64,000 bases of DNA from Ignavibacteriales bacterium (GTDB lineage: Bacteria; Bacteroidota; Ignavibacteria; Ignavibacteriales; Melioribacteraceae): NCBI GenBank assembly GCA_020061355.1, contig JAGUYK010000040.1, positions 1 to 64,000 on the forward strand, read 5' to 3'. A model generated the notes under the pieces. It had not been told where the DNA came from and searched no databases. It saw only the letters and a list, made by a program, of their open reading frames with translations. How positions within the stretch are numbered: position 1 is the first letter of the stretch; every line of letters begins with the position of its first letter. The position numbers and the translations under genes were made by a program. This document shows, piece by piece, positions 32,645 through 43,392 of this stretch.

Positions 32645-34351
32645 ATGCTTAAGCCGAAATTATTTACAACACTCAAAGATTATAATAAACAGCAGTTTAT
32701 CTCGGATCTTACCGCCGGAGTAATTGTGGGAATTGTTGCGCTTCCATTAGCTATTGCATTTGGAATTGCAAGCGGTGTAACACCTGAAAAGGGAATTATC
32801 ACAGCTATTATAGCCGGTTTCATAGTTTCTACATTCGGAGGAAGCCGCGTACAGATAGGTGGACCGACGGGTGCATTCATTGTAATTGTATATGGAATAG
32901 TTCAGCAATATGGAATGACCGGACTTATGATAGCCACTACAATGGCGGGTGTAATTCTTGTAATAATGGGTTTTGCACGTTTCGGCTCGATTATAAAATT
33001 TATTCCTTACCCCGTTATCGTTGGATTCACAAGCGGGATTGCGGTATTAATCTTCTCTACACAAATAAAAGATCTCTTTGGTTTTTCAATCAAGAAAGTT
33101 CCATCCGAGTTTTATGAGCAGTGGATAATATATTCAGAAAGTTTAAATTCATTCAATTACTCCGCTTTTGGGATAGCAATTCTCTCATTGCTCATAATGA
33201 TATACTGGTCAAAGATTACGCATAGAATTCCCGGCTCACTTGTTGCCATAATTGTGTCTACACTTCTCGTTTATTTTTTTCAGTTGCCCGTAGAAACAAT
33301 TGGAAGCCGCTTCGGTGCAATTCCATCTGAAATTCCAGAACCTCATTTATATAACATTGACCTCGCGATAATTAAAAATTTAATAGCCCCGGCTACTACA
33401 ATAGCACTTCTTGCCGCAATAGAATCTTTACTCTCTGCAGTTGTTGCAGATGGTATGATTGGCGGTAAACATAGAAGTAATATGGAGTTGATTGCACAGG
33501 GATTGGCAAATATTGTCTCTCCAATCTTTGGCGGAATACCTGCAACCGGTGCAATCGCGCGTACTGCCACAAACATTAGAAATGGTGGAAGAACCCCTGT
33601 CGCAGGAATTGTTCATGCCCTTACTCTTTTATTGATCATGTTGTTTTTCGGTAAACTAGCGGTGCTTATTCCGATGGCAACATTGGGTGCTATCCTTGTT
33701 ATCGTCGCCTATAATATGAGCGAATGGCGTTCGTTTAAAAGTCTTCTGAAAAGTCCACGCAGTGATGTAGTTGTACTGCTTACAACTTTCTTTTTGACAA
33801 TTGTTTTTGATCTAACAATCGCAATTCAAATCGGAATGGTTTTAGCAGTAATACTTTTTATGCGTAGAATGGCTATGGTTACAAACGTAGGAGTAATTAC
33901 TAGAGAGCTTACGGATGAAGAGGAATCATACGATCCAAACTCAATAAGTAAACGGGAAGTTCCTGAGAATGTCGAAGTGTTTGAAGTCAACGGACCATTT
34001 TTCTTTGGAGCAGCATCAACATTTAAAGACGCAATGCGTGTAATTGAAGAACCCCCTAAGGTAAGAATTATCCGTATGCGTAATGTTCCGGCAATTGATG
34101 CTACCGGTCTTCATACTCTTGAAGAGTTTTATAAGGATTCTAAAAAGCAGGGCACTATTATAGTCTTATCCGGCGTTCATACACAGCCGTTATATGCAAT
34201 GACTCAGTCTGGGCTGCTTGATCTTTTCGGTGAAGAAAATGTATTTGGAAATATTGATGACGCACTTGATAGGGCCAGAGAAATTCTCGGATTACCAAAG
34301 AAGGGAAGACCTACTGAATTTGTACCTTCTGTGAAAAGGGAAATAAAATAA
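32645..34351 (+). CDS. SulP-family anion transporter with STAS domain
   Basis: This 568-residue inner-membrane anion transporter has the SulP core (residues about 10-410, with [20 protein letters not shown] near 21-40 and [20 protein letters not shown] near 300) and a cytoplasmic STAS domain (about 445-550, [19 protein letters not shown]). SulP proteins carry sulfate, bicarbonate or dicarboxylates; the substrate cannot be read from the sequence. A perfect hairpin follows the gene. No carbonic anhydrase or sulfate-assimilation gene is adjacent. Confidence 0.93.
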   Translation: MLKPKLFTTLKDYNKQQFISDLTAGVIVGIVALPLAIAFGIASGVTPEKGIITAIIAGFIVSTFGGSRVQIGGPTGAFIVIVYGIVQQYGMTGLMIATTMAGVILVIMGFARFGSIIKFIPYPVIVGFTSGIAVLIFSTQIKDLFGFSIKKVPSEFYEQWIIYSESLNSFNYSAFGIAILSLLIMIYWSKITHRIPGSLVAIIVSTLLVYFFQLPVETIGSRFGAIPSEIPEPHLYNIDLAIIKNLIAPATTIALLAAIESLLSAVVADGMIGGKHRSNMELIAQGLANIVSPIFGGIPATGAIARTATNIRNGGRTPVAGIVHALTLLLIMLFFGKLAVLIPMATLGAILVIVAYNMSEWRSFKSLLKSPRSDVVVLLTTFFLTIVFDLTIAIQIGMVLAVILFMRRMAMVTNVGVITRELTDEEESYDPNSISKREVPENVEVFEVNGPFFFGAASTFKDAMRVIEEPPKVRIIRMRNVPAIDATGLHTLEEFYKDSKKQGTIIVLSGVHTQPLYAMTQSGLLDLFGEENVFGNIDDALDRAREILGLPKKGRPTEFVPSVKREIK

Positions 34352-34357
34352 TCTTTT

Positions 34358-34375
34358 GGGATTAATCCTAATCCC
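34358..34375 (+). terminator. Hairpin after the SulP gene
   Basis: GGGATTA-ATCC-TAATCCC is a perfect 7-bp stem with a 4-nt loop, 7 bp after the stop codon. It is followed by TTAAATG rather than a clean T-run, so termination is likely but not certain. Confidence 0.55.
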
Positions 34376-34540
34376 TTAAATGAGTGTCAAAATCCTAAAA
34401 TTCCAAGCACTTTTGGGGTTATATCTGCATAGAATGCTTCAGTGCAACCATTATTTCACATTAAATGTTATTTAATAAATGCAGGAATTTATATTTTAAT
34501 AAGCCAAAATTTGAAAAATTAATCTGGATTAATCTTTATC

Positions 34541-35611
34541 ATGAAAAACAAAAAAAGAATTATAACAATTGTATCGGTAATTGGAATAATTGCCATTCTT
34601 ATTCTTTTAAAAGTTGACTTCTCCGGTAGTGAAGAAAAACTAAATGCCGGTCCGCAGGGCGGTGCAAGAAGACAGGTTTCTGTTGATGGAATGATAATTC
34701 AACCTCAAAGACTTCAAAACAAAATTTTTACAAATGGTACTACATTAAGCAACGAAGAAGTGCAATTAAGAAGTGAAACATCAGGTAAAATTACGGAGAT
34801 ATTGTTTGAAGAGGGAAAACGGGTTAAAAAAGGGGATCTGCTTGTTAAAATAAATGATGCAGAGCTCCAGGCAACTTTAAGAAAAAATCTTTCCAGAGAA
34901 AGTCTTGCAAAGGATAAAGAAGCCAGATTTAAACAGCTTTTAGAAAAGAGCATGACAAGTCAGCAGGAATATGATGTCACATTAAGTGAACTCAACTCTG
35001 TTATTGCCGATGTTGAATTTACACGTGCGCAAATCGAAAAGACCGAAGTCCGTGCTCCTTTCGACGGGATAATCGGATTACGATCTGTAAGTGTTGGAAG
35101 TTTCATTTCGTCACAGACGCCTATCGCTAATCTCCAGAGTATCAATCCGATAAAAGTTGATTTTTCTGTACCGCAAAAATATTCTGGAATATTAAAAGAA
35201 GGAAAGACAATAAATGTAAAACTTCCTTCATTAACCCGGACATTTGTGGGCAAAGTATATGCAGTGGAACCGAAAGTCGAAGAGAATACAAGAACCATTA
35301 AAGCGCGTGCTACAGTGGCAAACGAAAGAAACGAATTAACACCGGGAGCTTATGTTGAAATAGAAATTATTTTAGAAGAATTAAATACAGCATTCCTTGT
35401 TCCGTCCTTCGCAATTGTTCCCGATATAGAAGGCGAAAAAGTTTATATGTACAAAAATGGCAGGGCTTTCCTTCAATCTGTAACAACCGGAATTCGTACG
35501 GAAAAAGATGTTCAGATAATCTCGGGAATTGAAAGGGGTGATACAGTAATCGTATCTGGAATAATTCAGTTAAGACCGAATATTCCTGTAAAGTTGAATG
35601 CAGCTAATTAA
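34541..35611 (+). CDS. RND efflux periplasmic adaptor (MFP) subunit
   Basis: This 356-residue membrane-fusion protein has an N-terminal membrane anchor (about 6-25, IITIVSVIGIIAILILL) and a lipoyl/biotinyl-like domain (SGKITEILFEEGKRVKKGD and TEVRAPFDGIIGLRSVSVGS) split by an alpha-helical hairpin. A beta-barrel domain follows (IKVDFSVPQKYSGIL). It links the inner-membrane pump encoded 60 bp downstream to an outer-membrane channel. No TolC-type gene is present in the window, so the channel must be encoded elsewhere. The exported compound is unknown. Confidence 0.93.
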   Translation: MKNKKRIITIVSVIGIIAILILLKVDFSGSEEKLNAGPQGGARRQVSVDGMIIQPQRLQNKIFTNGTTLSNEEVQLRSETSGKITEILFEEGKRVKKGDLLVKINDAELQATLRKNLSRESLAKDKEARFKQLLEKSMTSQQEYDVTLSELNSVIADVEFTRAQIEKTEVRAPFDGIIGLRSVSVGSFISSQTPIANLQSINPIKVDFSVPQKYSGILKEGKTINVKLPSLTRTFVGKVYAVEPKVEENTRTIKARATVANERNELTPGAYVEIEIILEELNTAFLVPSFAIVPDIEGEKVYMYKNGRAFLQSVTTGIRTEKDVQIISGIERGDTVIVSGIIQLRPNIPVKLNAAN

Positions 35612-35671
35612 AATCAAATAATCGGTATTTTAAGATCAATCAAAACTTGTCAATAAAGCAAAGCATATAAT

Positions 35672-38600
35672 ATGAGTTTATCATCAATCAGTATTCGTCG
35701 TCCTGTACTTGCAACGGTAATGTCAATTACAATAGTGTTATTCGGAATTATTGGATATACATACCTTGGTGTTCGTGAGTATCCAAGTATTGACCCTCCC
35801 ATTATTTCTGTCTCAACAAGTTATGTTGGCGCCAATGCCGATGTAATTGAATCGCAAATAACTGAACCGCTTGAAGAACAGATAAATGGAATTGCCGGAA
35901 TTAGGTCTTTAACATCGGTTAGCAGAGACGGTAGAAGTTCAATCTCAGCAGAGTTTGATGTTACAATAGATATTGAAGCAGCGGCAAATGATGTGCGGGA
36001 TAGAGTATCCCGCGCCCAAAGAAGCTTACCTGCTGACGTTGATCCCCCCACAGTATCCAAAGCCGATGCCGATGCTTTCCCAATATTGTTTTTGAGTGTT
36101 AAGAGCGATAAAAGAAACCTTCTTGAGCTTTCGGATATTGCACAAAACGCATTTAAGGAAAGACTTCAGACAATCCCGGGTGTTAGTCTTGTAAATATTT
36201 GGGGTGAGCGTAGATTCTCGATGCGTTTATGGATGGATCCTGCAAAACTTGGTGCGTACAAAATAACACCTCTTGATATCCGTAATGCGTTAGCAAGGGA
36301 AAATATTGAATTACCCTCTGGAAGAATTGAAGGCAGCAATACGGAGCTAACCGTTAGAACCTTGGGAAGATTATCAACAGTAGATGAATTTAATAATCTA
36401 ATAATAAGAGAATCCGATAAAGTAATTGTACGATTTAGAGATGTAGGTTACGCAGAACTCTATCCCGAAAATGACAGGTCAATTCTTCGTCGTGATGGAA
36501 TACCAATGGTTGGCGTTGTTATAGTTCCTCAACCGGGAGCTAACCACATTCAGATTGCAGATGAATTTTATAAACGTGTCGAACAGATAAAGAAGGACTT
36601 GCCCGAAGATCTTAGTCTGGCAATCGGTTTTGATGTTACAAAATATATCCGAAATTCAATTTCTGAAGTTCAGGAAACGATACTTTTAGCATTTGCTCTT
36701 GTAATATTAATTATCTTTTTCTTTTTACGTGATTGGCGGACTACTATAATTCCAATAATTGCAATTCCTGTTTCGCTTATCGGTACTTTCTTCATTATGT
36801 ACTTAGCTAATTTTACAATTAACGTACTAACACTACTCGGTATAGTCCTTGCAATTGGAATAGTTGTGGACGATGCAATAGTTGTTCTTGAAAACATTTA
36901 TAAGAAGGTTGAAAACGGAATGCATCCGGTTGAAGCCGGTATTAAAGGTACTTCTGAGATTTTCTTTGCTGTAATTTCAACCACAGTTGCACTTGCTTCT
37001 GTATTTCTACCGATAATGTTTTTGCAGGGAATAACAGGAAGATTATTTGTTGAGTTTGGTGTTGTTATTGCCGGATCGGTTATTATCTCTTCATTTGTTG
37101 CGTTAACCTTAACACCGATGTTAAGTTCTAGAATTTTAAGGCAAAGAGAAAAACATAGCCGCTTCTATTATAAGACCGAACCGTTTTTTATATGGCTTGA
37201 AAAATCCTATAGAAATACACTTGATTCGTTCATGCGAAAAAGATGGCTCGCATTTGTAATTATGTCTGCTTCGGTCTTAATGATCTATTTCATCGGTTCA
37301 AATCTCGAATCTGAGCTGGCACCTATCGAGGATAGAGGGGAAATTAGGATTCAGTCATCTATGCCCGAAGGAACTTCTTACGAAATGATGGACAACTATA
37401 TAATGAATTTGACGAGGGTCGTTCAGGATGCCGTGCCGGAATCTGAAGCTGTAATTTCTGTTACAGCCGGCGGCGGCGGCGGCGGTTCTTCGAATAGCGG
37501 GTTTGTTAGAGTTGTATTGAAGGAGAGAGATCAAAGAATTCGATCTCAACAGGACGTCGCCAATCAGCTTACAGCAATTGCAGCTAAATATAATGATGCA
37601 CGGTCATTTGTTGTTCAGAGCCAATCGATTTCAACAAGACGGGGCGGTTTACCGGTACAATACGTGATTCAAGCACCTGATATTGAAAGGCTTAGAGAAG
37701 TTATCCCTAAATTCTTAGAAGCAGCTCAGGACGATCCTACATTCGCAAATGTTGATATCAATCTCAAATTCAATAAACCGGAAATACTTGTTGAGATTAA
37801 CAGAACCAAAGCACGTGAGTTAGGTGTTTCAGCACTCGATATTGCTCAAACTTTACAGCTTGCATATAGCGGTCAGCGCTTCGGTTTTTATGTAATGAAC
37901 GGAAAACAATATTCAGTTATCGGTCAGGTGTTTAGAGAAAATAGAAATAAACCTCTCGATCTTGCTTCACTATACGTTCGAAATAACCGCGGTGAATTGA
38001 TACAGCTTGATAATCTAATTACAATGAAAGAAAGGAGCAGTCCGCCACAGCTTTATCGTTTTAATCGTTATGCAAGTGCGACGGTGTCTGCAAGTCTTGC
38101 CCCCGGTAAAACTATCGGAAACGGAATTGACGCGATGGATAAAATTGCAAAAAAAGTTCTGGATGAAAAATTTTCAACTGCACTTGAAGGGGCATCCAAG
38201 GACTTTGTTGAGAGTTCATCAAGCTTGCTCTTCACCTTCATGCTTGCACTGGTATTGATTTATTTAACTCTATCAGCGCAGTTCGAAAGTTTCCGTGATC
38301 CGTTTATTATAATGTTTACTGTACCGCTTGCAATCGCAGGCGCTGTTTTATCATTATGGTATTTCGGGCAGACTTTGAACATCTTCAGCCAGATAGGACA
38401 GGTAATGTTAATCGGGCTTGTAACCAAAAACGGAATTTTAATTGTTGAATTTGCAAATCAGAAAAAAGCTCAGGGACTAAGCGTAATTGATGCGGTTAAG
38501 GAAGCAGCTCGTTTAAGATTGCGTCCAATTCTAATGACCAGTCTTTCCACCGTTTTAGGCACTCTCCCTATTGCACTTGCACTCGGTGCCGGCTCGGAAA

Positions 38601-38785
38601 GCCGTATCTCTATGGGTATTGCAGTTATTGGGGGATTAATATTTTCCACAGTATTAACGTTGCTGGTGATACCGGCAATCTATTCTTACTTCTCGGAAAA
38701 AACAAAAACTGTTTCTAATGTAGCAATTGGTGAACAGGAGAAAGAAATGCTTCATATTGAAGAAATGGCTGAAGCTGTTAAGTAG
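35672..38785 (+). CDS. RND efflux pump, AcrB-like (HAE1) inner-membrane subunit
   Basis: This 1037-residue proton-driven pump has the typical twelve-helix RND layout: N-terminal helix at 10-30, periplasmic loops about 40-335 and 560-865, and helix bundles at about 335-545 and 865-1020. Conserved signatures include IGIVVDDAIVVLENIYK (functional Asp pair in TM4) and LTLSAQFESFRDPFIIM. A Gly-rich stretch (AGGGGGGSSNSG) sits in the second loop. Length and motifs match AcrB/MexB-type multidrug pumps rather than metal pumps. It forms an operon with the adaptor and ends at a strong terminator. Confidence 0.94.
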   Translation: MSLSSISIRRPVLATVMSITIVLFGIIGYTYLGVREYPSIDPPIISVSTSYVGANADVIESQITEPLEEQINGIAGIRSLTSVSRDGRSSISAEFDVTIDIEAAANDVRDRVSRAQRSLPADVDPPTVSKADADAFPILFLSVKSDKRNLLELSDIAQNAFKERLQTIPGVSLVNIWGERRFSMRLWMDPAKLGAYKITPLDIRNALARENIELPSGRIEGSNTELTVRTLGRLSTVDEFNNLIIRESDKVIVRFRDVGYAELYPENDRSILRRDGIPMVGVVIVPQPGANHIQIADEFYKRVEQIKKDLPEDLSLAIGFDVTKYIRNSISEVQETILLAFALVILIIFFFLRDWRTTIIPIIAIPVSLIGTFFIMYLANFTINVLTLLGIVLAIGIVVDDAIVVLENIYKKVENGMHPVEAGIKGTSEIFFAVISTTVALASVFLPIMFLQGITGRLFVEFGVVIAGSVIISSFVALTLTPMLSSRILRQREKHSRFYYKTEPFFIWLEKSYRNTLDSFMRKRWLAFVIMSASVLMIYFIGSNLESELAPIEDRGEIRIQSSMPEGTSYEMMDNYIMNLTRVVQDAVPESEAVISVTAGGGGGGSSNSGFVRVVLKERDQRIRSQQDVANQLTAIAAKYNDARSFVVQSQSISTRRGGLPVQYVIQAPDIERLREVIPKFLEAAQDDPTFANVDINLKFNKPEILVEINRTKARELGVSALDIAQTLQLAYSGQRFGFYVMNGKQYSVIGQVFRENRNKPLDLASLYVRNNRGELIQLDNLITMKERSSPPQLYRFNRYASATVSASLAPGKTIGNGIDAMDKIAKKVLDEKFSTALEGASKDFVESSSSLLFTFMLALVLIYLTLSAQFESFRDPFIIMFTVPLAIAGAVLSLWYFGQTLNIFSQIGQVMLIGLVTKNGILIVEFANQKKAQGLSVIDAVKEAARLRLRPILMTSLSTVLGTLPIALALGAGSESRISMGIAVIGGLIFSTVLTLLVIPAIYSYFSEKTKTVSNVAIGEQEKEMLHIEEMAEAVK

Positions 38786-38808
38786 AATTTTTTGGTTAAA
38801 TCAATCTT

Positions 38809-38831
38809 AAGGACGGTTTTGTGCCGTCCTT
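38809..38831 (+). terminator. Intrinsic terminator after the RND operon
   Basis: AAGGACGG-TTTTGTG-CCGTCCTT forms an 8-bp stem followed by a T-rich tail (ttttattt). This is a classical rho-independent terminator 24 bp after the pump gene. Confidence 0.85.
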
Positions 38832-38908
38832 TTTTATTTTAAATGAAATACAACTCTTTGCAAAAATCCTGATGTCGACCTATCTTGCACTCTAAAAAAA
38901 GGTATCCT

Positions 38909-40198
38909 ATGACAGAAGCCACTCCGAAAACCAGCATTTTCAAATCCTTTTCAAAAAATTACTGGACCGTTATTGTGATGGAATTCTTCGAACGCGGTTC
39001 ATACTACGGAATGATGAGCATCCTTTCTGTTTACATGACTGACCAGCTAAATTTTTCCAAAGAGAGCGTAGGAGTAATTAAAAGCACAATTCAACCGCTT
39101 CTCTATATTCTTCCAATTTTATCCGGTGCAATTGGCGATCGGTTTGGTTACAGGAAGACATTAACTTTTGCATTTCTCTTTTTAGGACTTGGGTATTTTC
39201 TTACAAGTCAAACAACAGAGTATGCAATGGTCTTTGCAAGTTTGGTAATTATGGCATTTGGAGCCGGTGCTTTTAAGCCGATGATCTCCGGTACAATTGC
39301 ACGCGAGACAACTGAAAAGAACAGTACCCTCGGATTCGGGATTTTTTACTGGTCAATTAACTTAGGCGCATTTTTATTCCCTCTGATTTTAGTCCCTTAC
39401 ATTAAGAATGCTTTTGGATGGCAATATGTAATGATGGCTTCTGCAATTTGTACTACAGCCATGCTCATTCCAACATATTTGATTTACAAAGAACCCAAGA
39501 AACCGGAAAGTACCAAAAACCTTGCAGAAGTTTTAAAGGGAATGGTGTTAGTATTAACCGATTTCAGATTTATCGGTTTGATTGTAATTTATTCAGGGTT
39601 CTGGATTTTATATTTCCAGATGTTCGATTCCGTTTTATGGTATGTTCAGAAGTATGTTGATGCTTCATCTCTCGATAGTGCAGTCAATGGTTTGTTTGCA
39701 GTTTTCGGAATTAATCTTAACTGGAAATTTGATGTTGAGCACGTGACGGTTATTAATGCCGGGACAATAATTCTTTTGCAAATAATAGTTTCTAATATTG
39801 TGAAAAACAAAAAGGCATTACCGACAATGATTACCGGAATTACAATGGGAACGATTGGAATGGCTGTACTTGCAATATCAACAAACATCTGGGTTTTTAT
39901 GCTGGGGATAATGGTCTTTTCAATTGGTGAAATGACGGCACATCCTAAATTTATAAGTTATGTCGGTTTAATTGCCCCCGAAGATAAAAAAGCACTATAC
40001 CTTGGTTATTCATTTTTGTATGGAGTGCTGGGAAGCGGAATAGGAGGAATTCTGGGAGCTAATCTTTATGTCCATTTTGTTGACAATCTCAATCAGCCGA
40101 GTTTATTGTGGATAATTTTCAGCATGATTGGCGTTGTTACGATTATTGGACTTTTATTATACAATAAGTATCTCGCACCTAAATCGAAAAATGTCTAA
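38909..40198 (+). CDS. POT/PTR-like major facilitator transporter
   Basis: This 429-residue, twelve-helix MFS protein has the POT-family opening EFFERGSYYGMMSILSVYM (near 22-40) and the loop motif GAIGDRFGYRKTL. Proton-coupled oligopeptide transporters carry di- and tripeptides, but bacterial relatives of this sort can have other substrates. The ATG at 38909 has an AAAAAAAGG site 7 bp upstream; an upstream in-frame TTG (38885) has none and was not chosen. It is 23 bp from the following outer-membrane protein gene and could form a peptide-uptake pair with it only speculatively. Confidence 0.85.
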   Translation: MTEATPKTSIFKSFSKNYWTVIVMEFFERGSYYGMMSILSVYMTDQLNFSKESVGVIKSTIQPLLYILPILSGAIGDRFGYRKTLTFAFLFLGLGYFLTSQTTEYAMVFASLVIMAFGAGAFKPMISGTIARETTEKNSTLGFGIFYWSINLGAFLFPLILVPYIKNAFGWQYVMMASAICTTAMLIPTYLIYKEPKKPESTKNLAEVLKGMVLVLTDFRFIGLIVIYSGFWILYFQMFDSVLWYVQKYVDASSLDSAVNGLFAVFGINLNWKFDVEHVTVINAGTIILLQIIVSNIVKNKKALPTMITGITMGTIGMAVLAISTNIWVFMLGIMVFSIGEMTAHPKFISYVGLIAPEDKKALYLGYSFLYGVLGSGIGGILGANLYVHFVDNLNQPSLLWIIFSMIGVVTIIGLLLYNKYLAPKSKNV

Positions 40199-40221
40199 TT
40201 AAGGTTAATAAATTATCTAAC

Positions 40222-41916
40222 ATGATAAGAATGAAAACATTTTTAATCGGTATTGCGTTCCTCGTTTCACTTTTCACGTTTTCAGTTGTCAACGCCCAGC
40301 ATGATAATGTTCCGCTTGATCACGATGTTTATATGTTTTTGAAGGAGATGAAGGTTAAAGGAATTTTGAATAACATACATGATGATAATCCGGTTATGTC
40401 GAGAATAGAGATAAGCAAACATCTCCGATTGATTGATCAGCTTAATGAAAGGCTTAGTCTGACGGAAAAGAAATTTTTGAAAAAGTATCAGGGTGAATTT
40501 TACGACAAGGAAGCCGATAGCTCCAATACATTCCAGTTTTTTGGAAGGAACTCCGGCTTCTCAACCGATTATTCCGATTTGTTTTCAAATAAGATTAAAC
40601 ACATGTACAGTTACCGGGATGAAAGTGCCAGCTATTATCTTGAAATTCTCGGTAGAGCTTTATATGGTCAAATGTTCGACCCCGATGTTAATAACTCCTC
40701 TTTGTTCGATATCGGTTTCCGTTTCAGAGGAACAGTATTCGAAAAGATCGGTTATAGTTTAACAGCACAAAAAGGGGGAATAGGTGGTTCGCAAAATCTT
40801 GCACCTATTTTTGATCCACGTTTGAATTACAATTTCAAATATTATGAGAGATTTGAGAACATTGGTAATTATGATTTTACTGAAGGTTACTTAAGATATT
40901 ACACAGAGCCGGCTGAAAATATGAATCTCGCAATTCAAATCGGCAGAGAAAAATTAAAATTAGGATATGGTTACGGAAGCAAGCTTGTTCTATCTGGTGA
41001 TCATCCCGTTCTCGATTTTATTAAAATGGATTTCAATTACGGAATTTTCAGCTTTACTTCGTTGCATGCATCAACTATCGGTGAGTTTCATTCCGATAGG
41101 GAACAGAACTACACAAAGTATATTGCGTATAACCATTTCAAACTTTCCTTCGATAATCTTTTCGATTTTGGTTTTGGAGAAACAATTATTTACAGCGGAA
41201 GGGGAATAGATCTCGGCTACTTAAATCCCTTTGTATTTTACAAATATGTTGAAATGTCGCTTCAGGATAGAGACAACGGTGTTGTCTTTCTCGATTTGCA
41301 AACCAACTTTATTAAAAACCTGGAATTGCAGGCAACCTTTTTCCTGGATGAAAATATACTCTCGCACCTTGACGAGTTAAAACTTTTTTCTAATAAAACC
41401 GCTTACCAGGTCGGTTTATTCTGGTATTCACCTTTTGCGATTAATGACTTATCGCTCGTGCTGGAATATACAAGGATACGTCCATATACATATTCCCATG
41501 TGAACATTAAAAACTCCTATACATCACATAGTCAAAATCTCGGACACAGAATTGGACCTAACACTGATGAAGTTCATGCAAGCGCATCCTATAATATTAA
41601 CGAAATGATGCGGTTAAACCTGCAGTTTCAGCATGTACGTTCCGGCGAGAATATTTACGACGGCCAGGGTATTCTAATTTTTAATGCCGGCGGGGATTTT
41701 ATGGTAGGTCATCGTGAATTAATTGATTCAAAGTATATTAATTTTCTCGATGGGGAACGGATTAATCAGAATATTATTACATTCAATTTTAAGATCGAAC
41801 CGGTTCGGGAATTGTGGTTCGATATTGTTTATAAATATATCGCTGAAAGAAATGTAACTAATAATAGTTCTGGTACTACTAGTTTTGCCTACCTTAGAAT
41901 GCTTTTTAATTTTTAG
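40222..41916 (+). CDS. Wzi-like outer-membrane beta-barrel protein
   Basis: This 564-residue outer-membrane protein has a signal peptide (1-25, ending VVNAQ), a helical N-terminal segment with paired repeats (VYMFLKEMKVKGILNNI, MSRIEISKHLRLIDQL) and a long beta-barrel rich in alternating aromatic residues, ending AYLRMLFNF with a C-terminal Phe. The N-terminal pattern resembles the capsule assembly protein Wzi family as annotated in Bacteroidota. A role in anchoring surface polysaccharide is plausible but no capsule genes are adjacent. Confidence 0.7.
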   Translation: MIRMKTFLIGIAFLVSLFTFSVVNAQHDNVPLDHDVYMFLKEMKVKGILNNIHDDNPVMSRIEISKHLRLIDQLNERLSLTEKKFLKKYQGEFYDKEADSSNTFQFFGRNSGFSTDYSDLFSNKIKHMYSYRDESASYYLEILGRALYGQMFDPDVNNSSLFDIGFRFRGTVFEKIGYSLTAQKGGIGGSQNLAPIFDPRLNYNFKYYERFENIGNYDFTEGYLRYYTEPAENMNLAIQIGREKLKLGYGYGSKLVLSGDHPVLDFIKMDFNYGIFSFTSLHASTIGEFHSDREQNYTKYIAYNHFKLSFDNLFDFGFGETIIYSGRGIDLGYLNPFVFYKYVEMSLQDRDNGVVFLDLQTNFIKNLELQATFFLDENILSHLDELKLFSNKTAYQVGLFWYSPFAINDLSLVLEYTRIRPYTYSHVNIKNSYTSHSQNLGHRIGPNTDEVHASASYNINEMMRLNLQFQHVRSGENIYDGQGILIFNAGGDFMVGHRELIDSKYINFLDGERINQNIITFNFKIEPVRELWFDIVYKYIAERNVTNNSSGTTSFAYLRMLFNF

Positions 41917-42012
41917 TTAACGGATATCTTATAACTTAACCAGGTATATCACGATAGAATTACTCTGCGAACTTTCGAAAATCTTTACGCGGAAATCTTT
42001 TTAAAATCTGCT

Positions 42013-43371
42013 TCAACGAAGTAAAACCATTTTTTTAGTTTGTGAAAAATTTCCGGCGATCATTTTGTAAAAATAGACACCACTGGAAAATTGAGAATTC
42101 AGAATTGAGAATTTATAATTATATCGCCCAGCAGGTTTGAATTCATTGACTAAGGTTTTAATTTCTTTTCCAATTGCATCATATATTTTAAGTATTATAA
42201 AACTGCCAATTGCCAGCTGATAACTGATTACTGTTTCGGGATTAAAAGGATTAGGATAGTTTTGCTCCAGATTAAACACTGCGGGAATTCTATCTTCCTC
42301 CACACCGGTTGTTTGAATTCCCCAGACCGATACTGCATATTTTCCGCTTCCGGAAACTAATTTTCTATCATCATTACTAAAGTTTACTGATAGTGCCTCA
42401 ACTTGTGGAGAAATGCTTGTCCATAATAGTTCTCCACTATTTGAATTCCAGATTTTAATAGTCTTATCGTTGCTTCCGGTAACAATTTTATTTCCGTCGT
42501 TGCTGTACTTTGCTTCCCATATAATCCCGGCATGATGACCGGTCCAAATAATAGAACCATCTGTTGAATTCCATGTTTTTAGTGCGCCGTCTGAACTTGC
42601 TGAAACAATTATACTTCCATCGGGACTAAAGCAAATCGAATTAACATCACCTGAATGATTGCCTGTCCAGAGTGGAGTTGCCGTATGCACGCTTGCAACA
42701 ATAAATGTATTATCCTTGCTGCCAGATACTAATTTTGTACCATCCGGACTAAATGCTAAATCTGTTACACTCCCCTGGTGTTGATAACTCCAATTTACTC
42801 TCCCAGTTAATCCATTTAGTATGTAAACCATACCGTTTGATAATCCGGCTGCAACAGTTGTTGCATCATTACTGATACTGATGGCAATAACATCGTTTCC
42901 TAAGTCACTCGACATCCAATAAAACCCCCCGGTTTCGGCATCCCACATTTTTACGGTGTTATCATAACTTCCAGAAATCACTTTGCTTCCATCAACACTG
43001 AAACGAACCGACTTAACTGAGTTTGTATGATAACCTTGCCAGATTGTTGAGCCATTCTCGGAATTCCACATGATTACGGCCATATCGTCTCCACAGGATA
43101 CCACTTTGCTTCCATCGGGACTGTAAAGGGCGTGGTTTGCAATCGCAACATGTGTACCAAACCATTCGATTAATCCTGTTTCGGAATTCCAGACTCTAAC
43201 CTGCCAGTCGTTAGATACTGAAACTACTCTGCTTCCGTCATGATTAAAAGATGCAGAATAAACCTGGTCGCCCACATGATTTTTTGTCCAGACCAGATTC
43301 CAGATTTCCTGTGCATTGAGCCAATTCGATTGAAGAATTAGGAAACAAATCAGATTTATATAAAACTTCAT
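42013..43371 (-). CDS. Secreted WD40 beta-propeller protein with type IX sorting domain 1
   Basis: This 452-residue protein has a signal peptide (1-20, ending LNAQ), then seven or eight WD40-type repeats (about 25-355), each with a motif like VSGSYDNTVKMWDAETG or FSPDGSKLVSGSKDNT. The C-terminal type IX sorting domain (about 372-452) includes LEQNYPNPFNPETVI and ends KKMVLLR. It would be secreted through the type IX system and attached to the surface, with the propeller as a binding platform. It is 21 bp downstream of a paralogue. Parts of the sorting domain are encoded by short tandem-like repeats (tcagaattgagaa). Confidence 0.88.
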   Translation of the reverse strand: MKFYINLICFLILQSNWLNAQEIWNLVWTKNHVGDQVYSASFNHDGSRVVSVSNDWQVRVWNSETGLIEWFGTHVAIANHALYSPDGSKVVSCGDDMAVIMWNSENGSTIWQGYHTNSVKSVRFSVDGSKVISGSYDNTVKMWDAETGGFYWMSSDLGNDVIAISISNDATTVAAGLSNGMVYILNGLTGRVNWSYQHQGSVTDLAFSPDGTKLVSGSKDNTFIVASVHTATPLWTGNHSGDVNSICFSPDGSIIVSASSDGALKTWNSTDGSIIWTGHHAGIIWEAKYSNDGNKIVTGSNDKTIKIWNSNSGELLWTSISPQVEALSVNFSNDDRKLVSGSGKYAVSVWGIQTTGVEEDRIPAVFNLEQNYPNPFNPETVISYQLAIGSFIILKIYDAIGKEIKTLVNEFKPAGRYNYKFSILNSQFSSGVYFYKMIAGNFSQTKKMVLLR

Positions 43372-43392
43372 ACTATATTTTTCTTTCGGGTT

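Noticed and set aside
38885-38908. TTG start giving eight extra residues to the POT-like transporter
   Set aside because: The ATG at 38909 has an A-rich AGG site at good spacing; the TTG has none and the added residues are not hydrophobic or conserved-looking.
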